Positions 16,507 to 25,450 of a stretch of DNA of 64,000 nt are shown here, one piece after another; position 1 is the stretch's first letter, and every line of letters starts with the position of its first letter. Position numbers and translations under genes: made by a program. The stretch covers positions 62,001 to 126,000 of the forward strand of contig NZ_BOQP01000049.1 in NCBI RefSeq assembly GCF_018332715.1. Reading direction: 5' to 3'. This DNA is from Winogradskya consettensis (lineage in GTDB: Bacteria > Actinomycetota > Actinomycetes > Mycobacteriales > Micromonosporaceae). The notes under the pieces were generated by a model. It saw only the letters and a program-made list of their open reading frames with translations, was not told where the DNA came from and made no database searches.

Positions 16507-17626
16507 GATCGATCTTCGCGCCCCGGTCGTTCGCGATCCGCAGGCTGAGCCGGATGAACCACTCCTGGTTGTTCATCCAGTTCCGCATGCGGATCCCGCG
16601 GGCGGTCCGGGGCGCCAGGAACCGCCCGGCCATGTCCCCGCCCTTCTGCGCGCGCCGGGCGAACGGTCCGACCAGCTCCTCGTAGCGCTTGAAGGCCGTC
16701 GTGTGATCCGGGCTCGTGGCGAGGGCGCCGGCCAGCGCGTAGGCACCGATCAGCGCGTTGCTGGCGCCCATCCCACCGATCGTCGCCCCGCACGCCGCGT
16801 CGCCGACCAGCGCGATCCGGCCCCGGGACCACGGCTTGATGTCGACCCGGCAGATCTGGTCGAAGTACAGGTCGGAGGCGGTGTCCAGCGCGGCGAGCAT
16901 GCGCGGCACCTCCCAGCCCAGCCCGGCGAACCGGGAGCGCAGGATCGCTCGTACGGCGTCGAGGTCGTGGCGGTCGTAGGACAGCTCGTCGCAGGAGAAC
17001 GCCACGAACGCCCCGCCGTCGCCGAGCGCCGCGAGCTTCCCCGGCACGTTGTAGTTGAGCGAAACTCCCGACGGGGAGGAAGACGGCATCTCCCACCCCG
17101 CGACGTAATAGCCGAGATGGCTCACGAACGACGGGCCGAAAGCCAGCCGCCGCACCGTCGAGTGCACCCCGTCGGCGCCGACGACCAGGTCGAACGTGCG
17201 CTGCAGGCCGCTGCGGAACGTCACGTCGACACCGGAGTCCGTCTCGTGCAGCGCCGTGATCGTGTCGCCGAAGATCCACTCGGTGCGGTCGCCCGAAGCG
17301 TCGGCGAGGATGCGGGACAGCTCGCCGCGCGGCACCTCGATGTCACCGCCCGCGAAGTCCGAGGGCATCTCCATCAGTCGCTCGCCGCGTTCGTCCACGA
17401 ACCGCATCGTCGTGCCGCCGGTCTGGACCGCTCGTAGCTGGTCGAGCACTCCCATCTGTGCGAGCAGGTCCTGCGTGACCGGGCCGCGGTAGTCGACTGC
17501 GCCACCGCCGGGCCGTAAGGCCGGGGCGATCTCGACAACGGTCGGCCGGTAACCGTGGTGGTCGAGCCACCAGGCGAGCGCCGGCCCGGCGATGCTGGCG
17601 CCCGAGATCAGAACGGTCTTCTGCAT
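16457..17626 (-). CDS. FAD-dependent aromatic-ring monooxygenase (TetX/PHBH family)
   Basis: A 389-residue flavin monooxygenase. The FAD-binding opening is VLISGASIAGPALAWWLDHHGY, the NAD(P)H/FAD motif is LVVGADGVHSTVR, and the second FAD motif is RIALVGDAACGATIGGMGASNAL. ATG 17626 is chosen because residues before it are not conserved and lie in the shared promoter. The family hydroxylates phenols, polyketides or antibiotics; TetX members inactivate tetracyclines. The divergent neighbour is a TetR protein, an arrangement often seen for drug-inducible detoxification. The actual substrate is unknown. Confidence 0.9.
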   Translation of the reverse strand: MQKTVLISGASIAGPALAWWLDHHGYRPTVVEIAPALRPGGGAVDYRGPVTQDLLAQMGVLDQLRAVQTGGTTMRFVDERGERLMEMPSDFAGGDIEVPRGELSRILADASGDRTEWIFGDTITALHETDSGVDVTFRSGLQRTFDLVVGADGVHSTVRRLAFGPSFVSHLGYYVAGWEMPSSSPSGVSLNYNVPGKLAALGDGGAFVAFSCDELSYDRHDLDAVRAILRSRFAGLGWEVPRMLAALDTASDLYFDQICRVDIKPWSRGRIALVGDAACGATIGGMGASNALIGAYALAGALATSPDHTTAFKRYEELVGPFARRAQKGGDMAGRFLAPRTARGIRMRNWMNNQEWFIRLSLRIANDRGAKIDLSPVSAQPRPSARQGS

Positions 17627-17635
17627 GACGTCTCC

Positions 17636-17687
17636 AAAACTGTGTCCGGTGGAATCAGTTGCTTCCGTGTACGGTAGACACAGTTTT
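17636..17687. promoter_or_regulatory. Candidate TetR operator between monooxygenase and regulator genes
   Basis: The 77-bp divergent intergenic region holds an 11-bp perfect inverted repeat, AAAACTGTGTC (17636-17646) and GACACAGTTTT (17677-17687). Each arm lies close to one of the two start codons. The spacing (30 bp) suits two separate operator half-pairs, one per promoter, and autoregulation by the TetR protein. Confidence 0.6.
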
Positions 17688-17703
17688 CGAAAGGTGCAAG
17701 AGG

Positions 17704-18369
17704 ATGACGATCGACTGGCTGTGGGGCGGGCGCCCGGCACCGAAGCGTGGCCCGAAGCCGACCATGACCCTGGAGGGCATCGCCGACGCCGCGATGAAGG
17801 TCGCCGACGCCGAGGGGCTGGCCGCCGTCTCGATGCAGCGGGTCGCCGCGGAGCTCGGCTTCACGAAGATGTCGCTCTACCGCTATCTGCCCGGCAAGGC
17901 GGAGCTGGTCGCGGTCATGGTGGAGCGGGCGATCGGGGAGCCGCCGACGATGTCCGAAAATGACTGGCGGCCCGCGCTGGAGCAGTGGACGCGGCAGCTG
18001 CTGGCCCGGTTCCTCGAGCACCCCTGGGCCGTCGAGGCCACCGCGGGGCGCCGGCCGCTCGGGCCGTACGAGATGGGCTGGATGGAGCAGGCACTGGCCC
18101 GGCTGGAAGGGCTGCCCCTACAGGGCGCGGAGCGGCTCGACACCATCGCGGTTCTGGCCGGGCACGGCCGGATGCTGGCACAGCAGGCCGCCGCCATGGT
18201 TGACGAGGCGGGGATGGTGGACGCCATGGGTGAGGTCATCCGGGTGCACGGTCACCGGTTCCCGCACCTGATCGCGGCGATGGGCGAGGGCGGTGCGGAC
18301 CAGGCCTTCGAGTTCGGCCTGGCCCGCATCCTCGACGGGGTCGAGGTGCTGATCAGGCAGCGCAGCTGA
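17704..18369 (+). CDS. TetR-family transcriptional regulator (TetR class C-terminal domain)
   Basis: A 221-residue repressor. The N-terminal helix-turn-helix is LEGIADAAMKVADAEGLAAVSM, then QRVAAELGFTKMSLYRYLPGKAELV. The remainder fits the TetR_C domain of the tetracycline repressor group rather than the AcrR/QacR groups. ATG 17704 follows AAGAGG, with AAAGG about ten bases upstream. It is divergent from the FAD monooxygenase and should repress both genes through the 11-bp inverted repeat until a drug-like ligand binds. Its 3' end overlaps the convergent GH97 gene by 17 bp. Confidence 0.92.
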   Translation: MTIDWLWGGRPAPKRGPKPTMTLEGIADAAMKVADAEGLAAVSMQRVAAELGFTKMSLYRYLPGKAELVAVMVERAIGEPPTMSENDWRPALEQWTRQLLARFLEHPWAVEATAGRRPLGPYEMGWMEQALARLEGLPLQGAERLDTIAVLAGHGRMLAQQAAAMVDEAGMVDAMGEVIRVHGHRFPHLIAAMGEGGADQAFEFGLARILDGVEVLIRQRS

Positions 18370-20971
18370 GCCGCGCGAGCGCCCAGTCGGCGTGGTCGAA
18401 GTTCTTGCCGTCGCCGCCGTCCGTGGCGCGCAGGGTCAGGATGCGGACGCCGGTGACGTCGGCGGTCAGCGCTGCCGGTGGATCAGCGCTGCGGACAACG
18501 CCGGAAGCCGCCAACGGGACGCCGTCGCCGAGCACCTGGAAGTCGACCGAGCCCGGGGATGTCACCTCGTCGTCGATGCCGACCCGCGCCGAGAAGCCGT
18601 CGCACGCCCCGCCGAGCCAGACGGTCACCTCGCCGGGTGCGTGCATGCCCAGCCCGGTGTCGTAGACCGTTCCCCGCATGGTGAGCGGATTGCCGTCGCC
18701 GCCGTCCGCCTCGCCGTTCGACCGGTCGCGTTCCACCGGCCCGTAGCCGTTGCTCTCGGTCAGGAACGGCAGCGCGCTGACGTCCGGGGTGCCGGTCGGG
18801 TCGGGCGGCGGGACCAGGGTGTGCACCACCTGCTCGACGTGGACGCGCTGGGCACCGGGGCTGTCGGGATAGCCCGGGTCGCCGGCGAAGGTGAACGTGG
18901 CCGCGATCGGGAGATCCACCGGGCCGGGCGGGACGTCGGGGCCGGGGGTGAACGTCCAGGTGCCGGTGATCGATTCGCCGCCGCGCAGGGTCGCCGCCGT
19001 CACTGGTGCGCCGGTCGTCGACCATCCCCGCGGTGCGCGCGGCTCCAGGCGTACCGAACGAAGGGGACCGCCGGCCGGAAGCGTGAAGACGGCCTTGACA
19101 CTCTCCGGGCCTCCGGAAAGAGCGAGGGTGGTCGCGGGCACCTGTCGGACCGGCTCGTCGCAGCTCGCCGACCCGGTGTACGCGCACAGCACCGTCACGA
19201 ACCCGCCGTTGCCCGCGACCGGCACGCTCAGGGTGTCGCCCCGCCGGACGATCCGGCTTGTCCGTTCCAGCCCATGGTCGCCGTCGGTCAGCGTTTCGGC
19301 GAGATAGCGTCCATCGCCGAGCATCCCGAGGCCCGCCGGGACGGTGTGCGCGGGCAGCGCGGAGATGCCACCGACATACCACCGGTCACCGTGCCGGCGG
19401 GCGATCACCGTCTCCTGCCCGGGAGCGCCGGAGAGCAGCCGGGACTCGTCCCACGTGGTCGGCAGCCGGCTGAGGGTCCGCAACGCGAGCGGGTGCGACT
19501 CGTACGTCTCCGGCTTGTCGGCCAGATGCGTCCAGCCGGACTCGTAGACGAGCGCCAGCGCCACCTCGTGCGCGTCGGTCGTGTCCCTGTCGGTCACCGC
19601 CCAGGTCACCGGGGTGTAGTCCATGCCGCCCGGGACATTGCGGGTGTACGGGAAGATCGTGTTGGTCGCTGCCCGGGTCGTGAACTGCTCGGCGCCGCGC
19701 ACGGCCTCCATCGTCATCACGTGCGGCCAGGTGCGCTGGATGCCCCGGGGGATCGTCGCGCCGTGGAAGTTGACCATGAGGTGCTGGGCCGCGGTGGCGG
19801 CAAGGATCTCGTCGTACCAGCGGAACCGTTCCTGGCTGTCGGAGTCCATGAAGTCGACCTTCACGCCGGCGACGCCCCACGAGCGCAGTTGCGGCAGCCG
19901 GGTGGCGCGCTCCTGCTCGGTGTCGAGGTCGGTCCAGCGCAGCCAGAGCAGCACGTCGACACCGCGGGCGCGGGCGTAACGGACGACCTCCGGAACCCAG
20001 GCGTCGCTCCAGCCCTCGTCGATCAGCACGAACGGCCAGCCGTTGCGGGCGGCGAAGTCGATGTACTGCTTCTGGCGGTCGGGATCGGCGGGACTGCTGT
20101 GCTCCGAGAGCCAGGACCACGCGACCATGCCGGGCCGCACCCAGGACGTGTCGCTGAGCCGCGATGCCGGGGCCAGATCGTCCACCAGCATCGACCCGGT
20201 CACGGTGGCGAGGTCACCGACGACGGCGACCCGCCACGGGGTCGAGAGCGGTCCGGCCGAGGTTATGAGCGGGTCGGCCAGGCTCACTGTGTACGCCCCG
20301 GAGCCCGGCGCATGCGTCAGGCGCCCGCCGTCGTAGCGGCCATCCACGTCGGACTCGGTCAGCAACGCGTAGTTGCTCCTGACCCGGAACAGCGAGGGGA
20401 ACCCGTAGTCACCCGCGGCCGCGGGGCCCGCCGTCGTCGGGACCCGGGACTCCTCGTAGTTCGGCGTGTAGGGGAGCAGCCACGCGGGGGCGTCCACCGG
20501 CAGCGAGTACGACGACGCCTCACCGGTGATCGTCGCGCTCGCCGGCAGGACGTAGCGGTAGGCGGCGCCCTCGCCGGAGACGCGGACGACCACGTCGAGC
20601 CGGGTGCCGTCCCGGTCGAACCTGAACGTGGATTCCGTGAGGGTCACGTCGCGCTCGAGCTGTTTGCCGGTGGTGCGGGTGTAGCGCTCCCGCACCGTAC
20701 GGTTCCCGCGGCCGAGGAAGCTCAGTCCGGCGCTGAGGTCGGCGGCGGTCGTGGTCAGGCCGATCGGGGCGGGCGCGAGCACCACCGCGCCCTGCCGGTC
20801 GACGCCGAAGCTGAGCCGCCCGGCGTCGTCGAGGCCGAGCCGGGCGGTGACGGCACCACCCGGCCCGGTGACGGACCAGCTCCCGGGTTCTCGCAACGGC
20901 GCGGGTTCTCGCAACGGCGCTGGCACCGTAGCTGTCAGGGTCAGGCTCAGAATGATCGAGAGCAGCTGCAT
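18353..20971 (-). CDS. Secreted GH97-family glycoside hydrolase (alpha-galactosidase/alpha-glucosidase type) with NEW3-like and NPCBM domains
   Basis: An 872-residue exported enzyme. A short signal peptide (MQLLSIILSLTLTATVPA) is followed by an in-frame 18-bp duplication coding PLREPA twice. The GH97 N-terminal beta domain spans about 30-290. The (beta/alpha)8 barrel spans about 300-560, with YIDFAARNGWPFVLIDEGW, then WGVAGVKVDFMDSD carrying the Asp expected for the retaining (alpha-galactosidase) subgroup. A GH97 C-terminal beta domain follows to about 640, then an Ig-like NEW3 alpha-galactosidase-associated domain to about 735. A C-terminal NPCBM carbohydrate-binding module ends in NFDHADWALARL. 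It cuts alpha-linked sugars outside the cell. A secreted peptidase gene lies 17 bp upstream. Confidence 0.92.
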   Translation of the reverse strand: MQLLSIILSLTLTATVPAPLREPAPLREPGSWSVTGPGGAVTARLGLDDAGRLSFGVDRQGAVVLAPAPIGLTTTAADLSAGLSFLGRGNRTVRERYTRTTGKQLERDVTLTESTFRFDRDGTRLDVVVRVSGEGAAYRYVLPASATITGEASSYSLPVDAPAWLLPYTPNYEESRVPTTAGPAAAGDYGFPSLFRVRSNYALLTESDVDGRYDGGRLTHAPGSGAYTVSLADPLITSAGPLSTPWRVAVVGDLATVTGSMLVDDLAPASRLSDTSWVRPGMVAWSWLSEHSSPADPDRQKQYIDFAARNGWPFVLIDEGWSDAWVPEVVRYARARGVDVLLWLRWTDLDTEQERATRLPQLRSWGVAGVKVDFMDSDSQERFRWYDEILAATAAQHLMVNFHGATIPRGIQRTWPHVMTMEAVRGAEQFTTRAATNTIFPYTRNVPGGMDYTPVTWAVTDRDTTDAHEVALALVYESGWTHLADKPETYESHPLALRTLSRLPTTWDESRLLSGAPGQETVIARRHGDRWYVGGISALPAHTVPAGLGMLGDGRYLAETLTDGDHGLERTSRIVRRGDTLSVPVAGNGGFVTVLCAYTGSASCDEPVRQVPATTLALSGGPESVKAVFTLPAGGPLRSVRLEPRAPRGWSTTGAPVTAATLRGGESITGTWTFTPGPDVPPGPVDLPIAATFTFAGDPGYPDSPGAQRVHVEQVVHTLVPPPDPTGTPDVSALPFLTESNGYGPVERDRSNGEADGGDGNPLTMRGTVYDTGLGMHAPGEVTVWLGGACDGFSARVGIDDEVTSPGSVDFQVLGDGVPLAASGVVRSADPPAALTADVTGVRILTLRATDGGDGKNFDHADWALARLSCAA

Positions 20972-20988
20972 TCATTCATTATCATCGA

Positions 20989-22842
20989 TCAGGGGCGTTC
21001 CCGTTCGGGTCGTACGCCACCGGTGAGGCCGCTGGTGGTCCTCGGCTTCGCGGCGGTCGGGGTGAGGGTCGCGGGGCCGCTGACCGGCAGGACCAGCGTG
21101 CTGCGCGCCAGGTCGACCTCGACGGTGGCACCCGTGTCCGGGGCCTCGGTGGCGCTGTCGCTCTGCGTCAGGACCAGGCCCAGCGTGTGCCCGGCCGGGA
21201 CGATCGCGTCGTAGGCGTTGACCGGCACGGTGATCGAGTACCACCGGCCGGGCTGCAGCGGCGTCGTCAGGCGTAGCGACACGTGGTGTGCCGCGTCCTG
21301 GTAGCCGCGGGTCAGCACGGCGTAGTCCGTGGTGGCGACGCGCTCGGTGACGTCGAAGTAGCAGGCGTCGTCCGCCGCGGTCGACTCTCCCCAGCAGGAC
21401 TCGGTGCCCGTCGTCTGCACGCCCTCACCGCGGTTGTACTGGACGCGGGCCGCGGTGCCGTAGTCGACGAGCTTGGCCGTGAGCTGCGTGGTCGGCTGGT
21501 CCACGCGTACGCGCAGCCGCACCGACGGCGAGCCTGAGATGCGCAACGGCCTGGTCAGGGGGCCGTACTGAAAGGCAAGCCGGCCGGCCACCGGTGTTCC
21601 CGGGTCGGTCACGGCCGCGGCTTCGGAAAGACCCTGATCCGTGTACGCCGCCACGCCCGTCCCCAGCTTCGCCGTCACATTCCGCGTTCCCGGCAGCGGC
21701 CAGTCCCGGGCCTGACTGAACACGCCCGGAGCGGTCTCGATCGTCGCCCGCGGCTCGTGGTCCACGCCGTTGTGCAGCCCCTGCAGCCACCGGTCGAACC
21801 ACTCGTGCAGGGTGTCCACCCACTCGGCGCGGCGCAGGTCGAACGGGTCGACGTGCCCGGTCTGGTGCAGCCAGATCTTGCGCGGCACGCCCGCGTCGGC
21901 CAGTTCGTCCCACCACTTCGCGAACTGCGGGGTGGCGACGTTGAGGTCGTTCACGCCGTGCACGACGAAGACGCTGGCGTGCACCCTCGACGCCGACGGC
22001 CGGTAATCGCGGGCCGCCCAGAACGCGTTGTAGTCGGCGGTGTCCTCGGCGCTGTCGTTCGCGAGCGACTCGGTGACCGCCGCGCACTCCGCGATCCGGT
22101 CGCTGACGACGCCCTGCAGGTAGTTCGGGTAGTCCGTGGAGCGCAGGGTGCCGTTGTAGCGCATGTAGTCGTACCAGCTGGAGATCGCCGAGATGGGCAC
22201 GATCGTCTCCAGGCCCTTGACGCCGGTCGCGGCCACGCCGTTGGCGATCGAGCCGTCCCACGACTTGCCGATCATGCCGACCTTGCCGGTGGTCCACGCC
22301 TTCGCGGTGACCGGTGAGCCGTCGGCGGCGAAGCCCCGCGCGCGGCCGTTGAGCCAGTCGATCGCCGCCTTCGCGCCGGCCACCTCGTGCGGGCCGCCGA
22401 CGTCCTCGCAGCCGGTGGAGCGGTTCGTGCCGGTGAGGTCGACGCCGGCGAACGCGTACCCGCGGGGCACGAAGTAGTTGTCGTAGAACAGCGGCTCCTT
22501 GCTGATCACGCCGTTCTCGTCGTACTCCTTGAGCTCGCTCTCGTTGCCCCGCCCGCAGCACGCGTAGTACGGCGAGGCGTCCATGATCACCGGGACCTTG
22601 ACCCCGGGTGCGGTGCGGGGGCGGACCAGATCGACCGCGACCCGGTCCGGCACGCCGTCCTCGTCGGCGTCGTCGGGGGTCTGCACCCAGACGCTCTCGT
22701 GGATCGCGTCGGCATAGCTGTAGGTCGGGACGGTCTGCCCGCCTCGGACATAAGGTCTTTTGTCCGAGGCATGGGCGGGGGAGGGAGCGACCAAAACGCA
22801 TGTTAAGGCCGCAATGAGGACTCGGAGCGCGCCAGAAGACAT
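20989..22842 (-). CDS. Secreted Xaa-Pro dipeptidyl-peptidase (S15/CocE family)
   Basis: A 617-residue secreted serine hydrolase. The signal peptide is MSSGALRVLIAALTCVLVAPSPAHA. The catalytic serine lies in GKSWDGS (S194), with the Asp in VHGVNDLNV and the His in TGHVDPFDLRR. The S15 C-terminal jelly-roll domain is present (LRVRVDQPTTQLTAKLVDYG). An N-terminal dipeptide with Pro at position two is the expected product. ATG 22842 is preferred for its signal peptide; ATG 22851 is equally possible and neither has a clear ribosome site. It precedes the GH97 gene by 17 bp, so both are likely one transcript, divergent from a Na+/solute symporter. Confidence 0.9.
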   Translation of the reverse strand: MSSGALRVLIAALTCVLVAPSPAHASDKRPYVRGGQTVPTYSYADAIHESVWVQTPDDADEDGVPDRVAVDLVRPRTAPGVKVPVIMDASPYYACCGRGNESELKEYDENGVISKEPLFYDNYFVPRGYAFAGVDLTGTNRSTGCEDVGGPHEVAGAKAAIDWLNGRARGFAADGSPVTAKAWTTGKVGMIGKSWDGSIANGVAATGVKGLETIVPISAISSWYDYMRYNGTLRSTDYPNYLQGVVSDRIAECAAVTESLANDSAEDTADYNAFWAARDYRPSASRVHASVFVVHGVNDLNVATPQFAKWWDELADAGVPRKIWLHQTGHVDPFDLRRAEWVDTLHEWFDRWLQGLHNGVDHEPRATIETAPGVFSQARDWPLPGTRNVTAKLGTGVAAYTDQGLSEAAAVTDPGTPVAGRLAFQYGPLTRPLRISGSPSVRLRVRVDQPTTQLTAKLVDYGTAARVQYNRGEGVQTTGTESCWGESTAADDACYFDVTERVATTDYAVLTRGYQDAAHHVSLRLTTPLQPGRWYSITVPVNAYDAIVPAGHTLGLVLTQSDSATEAPDTGATVEVDLARSTLVLPVSGPATLTPTAAKPRTTSGLTGGVRPERERP

Positions 22843-22849
22843 GCACGTC

Positions 22850-22890
22850 ATTCGATACCAGATATAGATCGAATCTGTGAGCCGCGGCTC
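22850..22890. promoter_or_regulatory. Candidate operators in the peptidase/symporter divergent region
   Basis: Two palindromic elements lie in the 130-bp divergent region: ATTCGAT-N11-ATCGAAT (22850-22856 and 22868-22874), and a perfect 12-bp palindrome GAGCCGCGGCTC at 22879-22890. The first lies at the peptidase start codon and would fit a repressor site. No regulator gene is adjacent. Confidence 0.45.
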
Positions 22891-22972
22891 AATTTTTACC
22901 TGATGGATACAAGTGGGTGTGAGGGATCTTCGCGTCGGGTAAGCGGCGAGCCGACATGCACAGGAGGTGCCC

Positions 22973-24649
22973 ATGGGCGGACTCGTGGCTGAAGGGCCCG
23001 GGCTACGGCTCGATCTCGACGTATTCGACTACCTGATCCTCGCGATCTACTTCGCGACGGTGCTGGGGATCGGATTCGCCGCTCGCAGAGCGATCACATC
23101 AAGCTCCGACTTCTTTCTCTCCGGCAGATCCATGCCGGCCTGGGTGACGGGCATCGCCTTCGTCTCCGCCAACCTGGGCGCGCTCGAGATCATCGGCATG
23201 GCCGCCAACGGCGCCCAGTACGGCCTGATGACCCTGCACTACTACTGGATCGGCGCCGTGCCGGCCATGGTCTTCCTCGGCATCGTGATGATGCCCTTCT
23301 ACTACGGGTCGAAGGTCCGCAGCGTCCCCGAGTTCCTGCGGCGGCGCTTCAACACCCCGACCCACCTGCTCAACGCGGTCATCTTCGCGATCGCCCAGGT
23401 CCTCATCGCCGGCGTGAACCTCTACGCCCTCGCGCTGATCCTGGACGCGCTGCTGAACTGGCCGCTCTGGCTGTCGATCGTCATCGGCGCCGCGATCGTG
23501 CTGACCTACATCAGCATCGGCGGGCTCTCCTCGGCGATCTACAACGAGGTGCTGCAGTTCTTCGTGATCCTCGCGGGGCTGCTGCCGCTCACCATCGTCG
23601 GCCTGGTCAAGGTCGGCGGCATCGACGGGCTGTTCGACAAGGTCCGCAACAGCGACCTCGGCGACGCCGCACTGCACACGTGGCAGGGGACGGCGAACTC
23701 CGGGAACCCACTGGGCGCCAACTGGATCGGCATCGTCTTCGGCCTGGGCTTCGTGCTCTCCTTCGGGTACTGGACGACGAACTTCGCCGAGGTACAGCGG
23801 GCGCTCTCGGCCAAGGACATGAGCGCGGCTCGGCGTACCCCGATCATCGGTGCCTTCCCGAAGCTGCTGATCCCGGCCGTGACGGTCATCCCCGGCCTGG
23901 TCGCCGTGGTCACCGTGAAGGGCCTGGGCGCCTCCTCCGGCGACCTGACCTACAACAACTCGATCCCGCTGCTGATGCGGGACCTGCTGCCCAACGGTGT
24001 GCTCGGCGTCGCGGTCACCGGTCTGGTGGCCTCGTTCATGGCCGGTATGGCCGCGAACGTCAGCGGGTTCAACACGGTCTTCACGTACGACCTGTGGCAG
24101 ACCTACGTGCGCAAGGGCCGCTCTGACGAGTACTACCTGCGGGTCGGCCGGTGGGCCACGGTCGGCGGCATCATCATCAGCATCGGTACGGCGTTCATCG
24201 CGTCCGGCTACGACAACATCATGAACTACATCCAGGCGCTGTTCTCGCTGATCAACGCCCCGTTGTTCGCGACGTTCATCGTCGGCATGTTCTGGAAGCG
24301 GATGAGCGCGCCGGCCGGTTTCTGGTCGCTGCTGCTGGGCACGCTGTCCTCCCTCACGCTCTACCTGCTCTATCTCGGCGACGTGGTGAAGTTCAACTCC
24401 GACCTGTCGGAGAGCTTCTGGGGGGCCGGGCTGGCGTTCACCACCGCCGTCGTGGTCGCGGTGCTGGTCACCCTGGTCACCAAGCCGAAGCCGGAGAACG
24501 ACCTGCGCGGCCTGGTCTACGGTCTCGCCGGCACCTCCACCTCGGGTGACGCGGTGCTCGCCGCCGACAAGGTCTGGTGGCGCAACCCGGCGCTGCTCGG
24601 CGGCATCGCCGTCGTGCTCGCGCTCCTGCTGTACATCCCGGTCTGGTGA
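22973..24649 (+). CDS. Sodium:solute symporter (SSS/SGLT family)
   Basis: A 558-residue transporter with about 13-14 membrane helices. It opens with FDYLILAIYFATVLGIGFAA, and the SSS hallmark SSSDFFLSGRSMPAW is followed by GLSSAIYNEVLQFF, FGYWTTNFAEVQRALSAKD and SFMAGMAANVSGFNTVF, which is the sodium-site helix. ATG 22973 is chosen because AGGAGG lies at 22962-22967. It imports an organic solute with Na+. Divergence from a secreted glycosidase/peptidase operon suggests a sugar, but that is inference. A 96-residue membrane protein follows after 11 bp. Confidence 0.93.
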   Translation: MGGLVAEGPGLRLDLDVFDYLILAIYFATVLGIGFAARRAITSSSDFFLSGRSMPAWVTGIAFVSANLGALEIIGMAANGAQYGLMTLHYYWIGAVPAMVFLGIVMMPFYYGSKVRSVPEFLRRRFNTPTHLLNAVIFAIAQVLIAGVNLYALALILDALLNWPLWLSIVIGAAIVLTYISIGGLSSAIYNEVLQFFVILAGLLPLTIVGLVKVGGIDGLFDKVRNSDLGDAALHTWQGTANSGNPLGANWIGIVFGLGFVLSFGYWTTNFAEVQRALSAKDMSAARRTPIIGAFPKLLIPAVTVIPGLVAVVTVKGLGASSGDLTYNNSIPLLMRDLLPNGVLGVAVTGLVASFMAGMAANVSGFNTVFTYDLWQTYVRKGRSDEYYLRVGRWATVGGIIISIGTAFIASGYDNIMNYIQALFSLINAPLFATFIVGMFWKRMSAPAGFWSLLLGTLSSLTLYLLYLGDVVKFNSDLSESFWGAGLAFTTAVVVAVLVTLVTKPKPENDLRGLVYGLAGTSTSGDAVLAADKVWWRNPALLGGIAVVLALLLYIPVW

Positions 24650-24660
24650 GAGGAGCTGTC

Positions 24661-24951
24661 GTGACTGAAGACGAGGAACTGAAGAAGAGGTCGGCGGCCG
24701 CCAAGCTCTTCGACATCCGCCGGGTGATCGGTGCCCTGTTCGTCGTGTACGGCGTGATCGTCACTTTGCTCGGCATCTTCGACAACCAGTCGGAGATCGA
24801 CAAGGCCTCGGGCGTCCGCATCAACCTCTGGATGGGGCTGGCGATGCTGGCGCTGGGCGGGGTCTTCCTGGCCTGGCAGTGGTGGCGCCCGCCGGTCCCG
24901 CCGACCGACGAGGACCTGCGCACCTCGGATGAGACCCCTACCGGCACCTGA
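24661..24951 (+). CDS. Small two-helix membrane protein of the symporter operon
   Basis: A 96-residue protein starting at GTG 24661 with GAGGAG upstream, 11 bp after the symporter stop. A charged N-terminus (TEDEELKKRSAAAK) is followed by two membrane helices, IGALFVVYGVIVTLLGIF and LWMGLAMLALGGVFLAWQWW, and an acidic Pro/Thr tail. Small membrane proteins paired with SSS transporters are common in actinobacteria and may help assembly or stability; no function is established here. Confidence 0.85.
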   Translation: MTEDEELKKRSAAAKLFDIRRVIGALFVVYGVIVTLLGIFDNQSEIDKASGVRINLWMGLAMLALGGVFLAWQWWRPPVPPTDEDLRTSDETPTGT

Positions 24952-25013
24952 ACGGTGACCCGCCCCGGCCGTTTGATGGATGGATCGGTGCGGGTCGGGT
25001 GCAGCTCAGTTGC

Positions 25014-25047
25014 ACAGCCTCCTCATACCTTCCAGTGAGGGGGCTGT
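25014..25047 (+). terminator. Hairpin after the symporter operon
   Basis: ACAGCCTCCTCA (25014-25025) pairs with TGAGGGGGCTGT (25036-25047) with one mismatch and a 10-base loop, between the symporter operon and the next small gene. It could be a terminator or a leader structure of the following gene. Confidence 0.5.
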
Positions 25048-25065
25048 GCTTCCGATACTCAGGGC

Positions 25066-25320
25066 ATGGAACCCCTCGCCTCAGTGAGCCTCGCCAGCAG
25101 CGCCTCGCCGCGCCCGGCTGGCTGGCAGATGCAGCTTCGCGTCGACTATGTCGTCAACAAGGTCATGCAGACGCATCGCGGCCAGTCCGAGGATGCGATC
25201 TCGCGGGCCATTCAGGATCAGCTCCGCAGCGTCGGCGTGGTGCCGAACGGGAGGCAGATCGCCCAGTACGCGGCGGTGATCAGCCAGTTGCCGCTGCTGC
25301 CGCCCAACAACCGCGCGTGA
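25066..25320 (+). CDS. Small conserved hypothetical protein
   Basis: An 84-residue soluble protein starting at ATG 25066. The first 20 residues are low-complexity Ser/Ala/Pro. The rest is a plausible helical domain with QLRVDYVVNKVMQTHRG, then AISRAIQDQLRSVGVVPNGRQIAQYAAVI. Third-position GC is high as in true genes here. It stands alone between two hairpins, so it is probably monocistronic. I do not recognise the family; helix-rich DNA-binding or regulatory roles are possible, but nothing proves them. Confidence 0.65.
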   Translation: MEPLASVSLASSASPRPAGWQMQLRVDYVVNKVMQTHRGQSEDAISRAIQDQLRSVGVVPNGRQIAQYAAVISQLPLLPPNNRA

Positions 25321-25321
25321 G

Positions 25322-25367
25322 ACCGCGGTTCCCCTCCCGCAGCCGTCAGCGGGAGGGGAACCGCGGT
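25322..25367 (+). terminator. Strong intrinsic-type terminator
   Basis: A perfect 19-bp inverted repeat (25322-25340 and 25349-25367) with an 8-base loop starts right after the small gene's stop at 25320. It insulates the downstream carboxypeptidase gene. Confidence 0.88.
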
Positions 25368-25450
25368 ACTCCGCATCGAAATGCTTGACACGGTCTCTTC
25401 AAGGCCGGGATGGTCCACATACGACCTTCCCATCCATGGAGGCCCCACAG

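Noticed and set aside
18392..21214. Plus-strand open frame of 940 codons
   Set aside because: Antisense shadow of the GH97 gene; composition is Arg/Gly/Val-rich without motifs.
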